From Moraxellaceae bacterium (GTDB lineage: Bacteria; Pseudomonadota; Gammaproteobacteria; Pseudomonadales; Moraxellaceae): a DNA stretch of 8,129 nt. The stretch covers positions 1-8,129 of the forward strand of contig JACMMY010000080.1 of the NCBI GenBank assembly GCA_014378805.1, in the 5' to 3' direction. A model generated the notes under the pieces. The model saw nothing but the letters and a program-made list of their open reading frames with translations. It ran no database searches and was not told the DNA's origin. Position numbers and translations under genes: made by a program. Shown piece after piece: positions 5,612 through 8,129 of the stretch (position 1 is the first letter of the stretch; the number at the start of each line of letters is the position of its first letter).

Positions 5612-7609
5612 ATGAACAATTTTATAGGAAATAAAAAAATATTTTCAGGAATCGCTTTATCTCTTAGCTTTCTGATGACTGGATGTGGAGGCGGTAGCGA
5701 AGGACAGTCTAAAATTCTGGGCGTAGACAATGTTACTGTACCACTCCCACCAGTTGTTCCCCTACCAGTACCTGTTTTGATACCCCCAACTGTAACTGCC
5801 GTTGCCCCTGTCAACAATGCAACAGGCGTTCCTTTTAACAATACGATCATTACCGCTGCGTTCAGTGAGCCGATTAGTCCTATTACTGGAACAGCAAGCT
5901 TTGTTGTCACGTGCGCAGCGCCGTGTATCAGCCCAACGGGAACAGTCGCACTAAACAGCACGAATCAAATTGGCACATATACGCTGGCGCCCGAAACAAG
6001 TTTAACCCCAAACACACTTTATACCGGTACGATTACTGGCGTACAAAGTATTGCGACTGGCCTTACTCTTGTGAGCCCTTACGTATGGAAATTTAAAACA
6101 GGTCTGACACCGAGTGTGACACGACCTGCGGTAACCATTACAGTACCAGCAACGACAAACCCTGGACCAACGACAGGTGTGGCAGCAAATACAGCCATTA
6201 CCGCTGTGTTCACAAAAGATATGGCGCCAGCGACGATTAACACATCAACCTTTACGCTGTCTTGTACTGCTCCCTGTGTCGCACCTACAGGAAGCGTTAG
6301 CTATTCAGTGGGCAGTAAAACTGCGGTATTTTTGCCAGCTGCAGCTCTCACGGCAGGAAGCGCGTATACGGCGACGATTACTAGCGCCGCTACTGATCTA
6401 GCGGGTAATGCATTAGGTGGCAATACAGCACCTTTACCAGCTGCAAGTAATTATGTATGGAAATTTAACACTTCAGCAGCCATTCCTGTATCTCACGTCA
6501 CTGTGCTTTCCACTAAACCCGCTGCGAATACCCTTAACGTGTGTCCGAATGCAAGCATCAACTCAACATTCAGTGTGCCAAATGGCTTACGAATGGATCC
6601 TGCAACGATCAACACAGCAACCTTTTCGGTGATGAATCCTGCTTTGGTTCCAGTCACCGCATCATCGGTAGTGTTGGATAGCGGCACAGGTCGTATCGCG
6701 ACATTTACGCCACTTACACCACTGACCGTCGGTGTAACTTATACCGCAAAACTAAAAAGTGGTAACTCTGGCGTTAAAGATCTTGCGATTCCTGCGGATA
6801 CGATGCTGAGTGATTACAGCTGGAACTTTAAAGTCGTTTCTTGTGTTGTACCTTCGCCGATATCACTTGGATCTGCCGCTTCATATGGCACATTTGGTGG
6901 TAGTGCAGGTATGACCAATCAAGGAACACTGACGGTCATTAATGGCGACATCGGAACAACGGCTGTTTCTACCGCAGTAACTGGATTCCACGATCTAGGC
7001 GTGGGCTGTACCTACACTGAAACTCCGCTGAATCAAGGCTTGGTCAATGGCTCAATCGATACGGCTGCGCCACCACCAACGGTTGCATGTCCAAATGAAG
7101 GAACTGCCGTCACTTTTGCAGCAGCTCAGCAAGCACTCCTCGATGCAAACGCTGCTTATTTGGCTTTGACACTAATGCCTCCGGTTGGTGCTAATCCAGG
7201 TGCAAATCTCGCTGGATTAACCATCACACCAGGCGTTTATCCGTCAGCTTCAGGTTCATACATGATCCAAGGTGGAAATCTCACACTAGATGCTCAAGGC
7301 GATGCCAATGCTGTCTGGGTATTTCAGATGGCAACTACGCTTACTGTTGGTGGCCCTGGAGCAGCAGCTCCAGCCAGCATCGTTCTTGCAAATGGCGCCC
7401 AAGCAAAGAACGTTTTTTGGCAAGTTGGTAGTGCTGCAACGATCAATGCAGGCGGTGGTGGCACGATGGTCGGAACCATCATTTCCCAAGCAGGAGTGGT
7501 TATTTCTACTGCGGGTAATGTCGCTGTCGTGACGTTGAATGGCAGAGCATTATCTTTAGGTGCATCAGTGACGATGGTGAATACCGTCATCAACGTGCCT
7601 GCGCCGTAA
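5612..7609 (+). CDS. Lipoprotein with three Big_5 Ig-like repeats and a C-terminal DUF3494 (ice-binding-like) domain
   Basis: A 665-residue exported protein. Residues 1-25 form a lipoprotein signal (K8-K9, hydrophobic core, then LMTGC with lipidated Cys25); Gly26 does not suggest inner-membrane retention, so an outer-membrane or surface location is likely. A proline-rich linker (44-59) leads to three SbsA-type Ig-like repeats at about 59-163, 172-286 and 294-408. Their strands end in YVWKFKT, YVWKFNT and YSWNFKV, and repeats 1 and 2 each carry a CxxxC pair (C101/C105, C218/C222). Residues about 416-663 are a DUF3494 domain: ISLGSAASYGTF, VINGDIGT, GLTITPGVY, LTLDAQGDANAVWVFQM, NVFWQVGSAATI and NGRALSLGASVTM. 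Some members of this beta-solenoid family bind ice, but many are untested. An ATG at 5600 also exists, but GGGGA (5602-5606) directly follows it and sits 5 nt before the ATG at 5612, which is therefore preferred. Confidence 0.9.
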   Translation: MNNFIGNKKIFSGIALSLSFLMTGCGGGSEGQSKILGVDNVTVPLPPVVPLPVPVLIPPTVTAVAPVNNATGVPFNNTIITAAFSEPISPITGTASFVVTCAAPCISPTGTVALNSTNQIGTYTLAPETSLTPNTLYTGTITGVQSIATGLTLVSPYVWKFKTGLTPSVTRPAVTITVPATTNPGPTTGVAANTAITAVFTKDMAPATINTSTFTLSCTAPCVAPTGSVSYSVGSKTAVFLPAAALTAGSAYTATITSAATDLAGNALGGNTAPLPAASNYVWKFNTSAAIPVSHVTVLSTKPAANTLNVCPNASINSTFSVPNGLRMDPATINTATFSVMNPALVPVTASSVVLDSGTGRIATFTPLTPLTVGVTYTAKLKSGNSGVKDLAIPADTMLSDYSWNFKVVSCVVPSPISLGSAASYGTFGGSAGMTNQGTLTVINGDIGTTAVSTAVTGFHDLGVGCTYTETPLNQGLVNGSIDTAAPPPTVACPNEGTAVTFAAAQQALLDANAAYLALTLMPPVGANPGANLAGLTITPGVYPSASGSYMIQGGNLTLDAQGDANAVWVFQMATTLTVGGPGAAAPASIVLANGAQAKNVFWQVGSAATINAGGGGTMVGTIISQAGVVISTAGNVAVVTLNGRALSLGASVTMVNTVINVPAP

Positions 7610-7631
7610 TCATTTAAAGAAAATCATGTGC

Positions 7632-7665
7632 CACAATGATCTATCTCTAGGGATGGGTCATTGTG
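7632..7665 (+). other. Hairpin in the spacer between the two surface-protein genes
   Basis: cacaatga (7632-7639) and tcattgtg (7658-7665) are exact inverted copies around an 18-nt loop, starting 22 nt after the lipoprotein gene stop. No T-tract follows, so it is a poor rho-independent terminator. It could stabilise the upstream mRNA end or reduce read-through into the ompA-like gene. Confidence 0.4.
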
Positions 7666-7742
7666 AAAAGTCACATTACTCATGAATACCGCAAATATTT
7701 ATTCAATCAATACATACAAAAATGAATACTTTGGAGAAAAAC

Positions 7743-8129
7743 ATGAAATTAGTCAAAGCCTCAGGGACACTTGGCTTGGTAGTACTCGTTAGCATCGCCA
7801 GTCCTTATGTACAGGCAGATAATACGGGTTGGTACATCGGTGCAAATATTGGTCAATCACGATCAATTATTGATCATGAAAGAATTATTGGTGGGCTACA
7901 AAAGCAAGGTTTTGCAACCACTTCCATCTCCGATGACGAATACGACTTTTCTTATAAAGCATTCGGTGGCTATCAATTCAATCAATACTTTGCACTTGAA
8001 GGTGGTTATTTCGATTTAGGACAATTTGGTTTTAGCGCAAATACCTTACCTGCAGGCACGCTCAATGGCAACATCCGACTCAGAGGCGCTAACCTCGACG
8101 CGATTGGATTTTTACCGTTCACCGACAAA
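7743..8129 (+). CDS. OmpA-type outer-membrane beta-barrel protein, 5' part (3' end outside window)
   Basis: The frame is open from the ATG at 7743 to the window edge (129 residues). Residues 1-25 are a Sec signal peptide (K2, K5, hydrophobic core, cleavage after VQA). The mature part begins DNTGWYIGANIGQSR and shows alternating aromatic and hydrophobic beta strands typical of the eight-stranded OmpA N-terminal barrel: GWYIGANIG (29-37), YKAFGGYQFN (71-80) and FALEGGYFDLG (83-93). Whether a periplasmic peptidoglycan-binding OmpA C-domain follows cannot be seen. GGAG (7733-7736) lies 6 nt before the start. It follows the DUF3494 lipoprotein gene by 133 nt on the same strand. A shared transcript is possible, but the spacer is long enough for a promoter; none was convincing. 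Confidence 0.85.
   Translation, partial: MKLVKASGTLGLVVLVSIASPYVQADNTGWYIGANIGQSRSIIDHERIIGGLQKQGFATTSISDDEYDFSYKAFGGYQFNQYFALEGGYFDLGQFGFSANTLPAGTLNGNIRLRGANLDAIGFLPFTDK

Noticed and set aside
5503..5961. 152-codon minus-strand open frame opposite the start of the lipoprotein gene
   Set aside because: It is antisense to a well-supported signal peptide and Ig-like repeat, has low-complexity composition, and has no recognisable domain or ribosome site.
7662..7675. TGTGA-aaag-TCACA resembling a CRP/Vfr site
   Set aside because: The half-sites match, but the spacer is 4 nt instead of the 6 nt required by CRP-type proteins. It also overlaps the arm of the 7632-7665 hairpin.

Overview
The window looks like a chromosomal segment of a gammaproteobacterium, most likely Moraxellaceae (Acinetobacter- or Alkanindiges-like). 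This placement is an inference from protein content: a DapC-type succinyl-DAP aminotransferase, a zinc-finger thioredoxin 2, a long-form GAPDH with an N-terminal extension, a DUF1244 protein and DusB, at moderate GC with AT-rich spacers. No rRNA, tRNA, CRISPR array or intact insertion sequence was seen.

Layout. Positions 1-792 (+) hold the 3' two thirds of dapC (lysine/peptidoglycan precursor synthesis). It converges on a minus-strand pair, trxC (1064-1483) and a small Cys/His-rich DUF3565 gene (851-1060), with a perfect 15-bp hairpin at the convergence. A spacer follows with the trxC promoter, a pair of inverted 20-mers and the gap terminator. Still on the minus strand come gap (1765-3240, GTG start), a DUF1244 gene (3402-3656) and dusB (3771-4793). 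The gap promoter carries an 11-bp inverted repeat. A 72-bp imperfect palindrome with terminator character separates dusB from DUF1244.

Positions 4874-5185 (-) hold a decayed DJ-1/PfpI-family gene. It has four in-frame stops in its N-terminal part, a frameshift, a missing middle that would carry the catalytic cysteine, and a truncated C-terminus. The AT-rich spacer to about 5540 shows nothing recognisable.

From 5541 rightward the content changes from housekeeping to cell-surface genes on the plus strand. The first is a 665-residue lipoprotein with three SbsA-type Ig-like (Big_5) repeats and a C-terminal DUF3494 (ice-binding-like) domain. The second, cut by the window edge, starts an OmpA-type outer-membrane beta-barrel protein. 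The two lie in tandem and may form an envelope/surface module acquired beside dusB. This pair is the most interesting part of the window; an ice-binding or adhesion role is inferred from the domain family and is not shown by the sequence alone.
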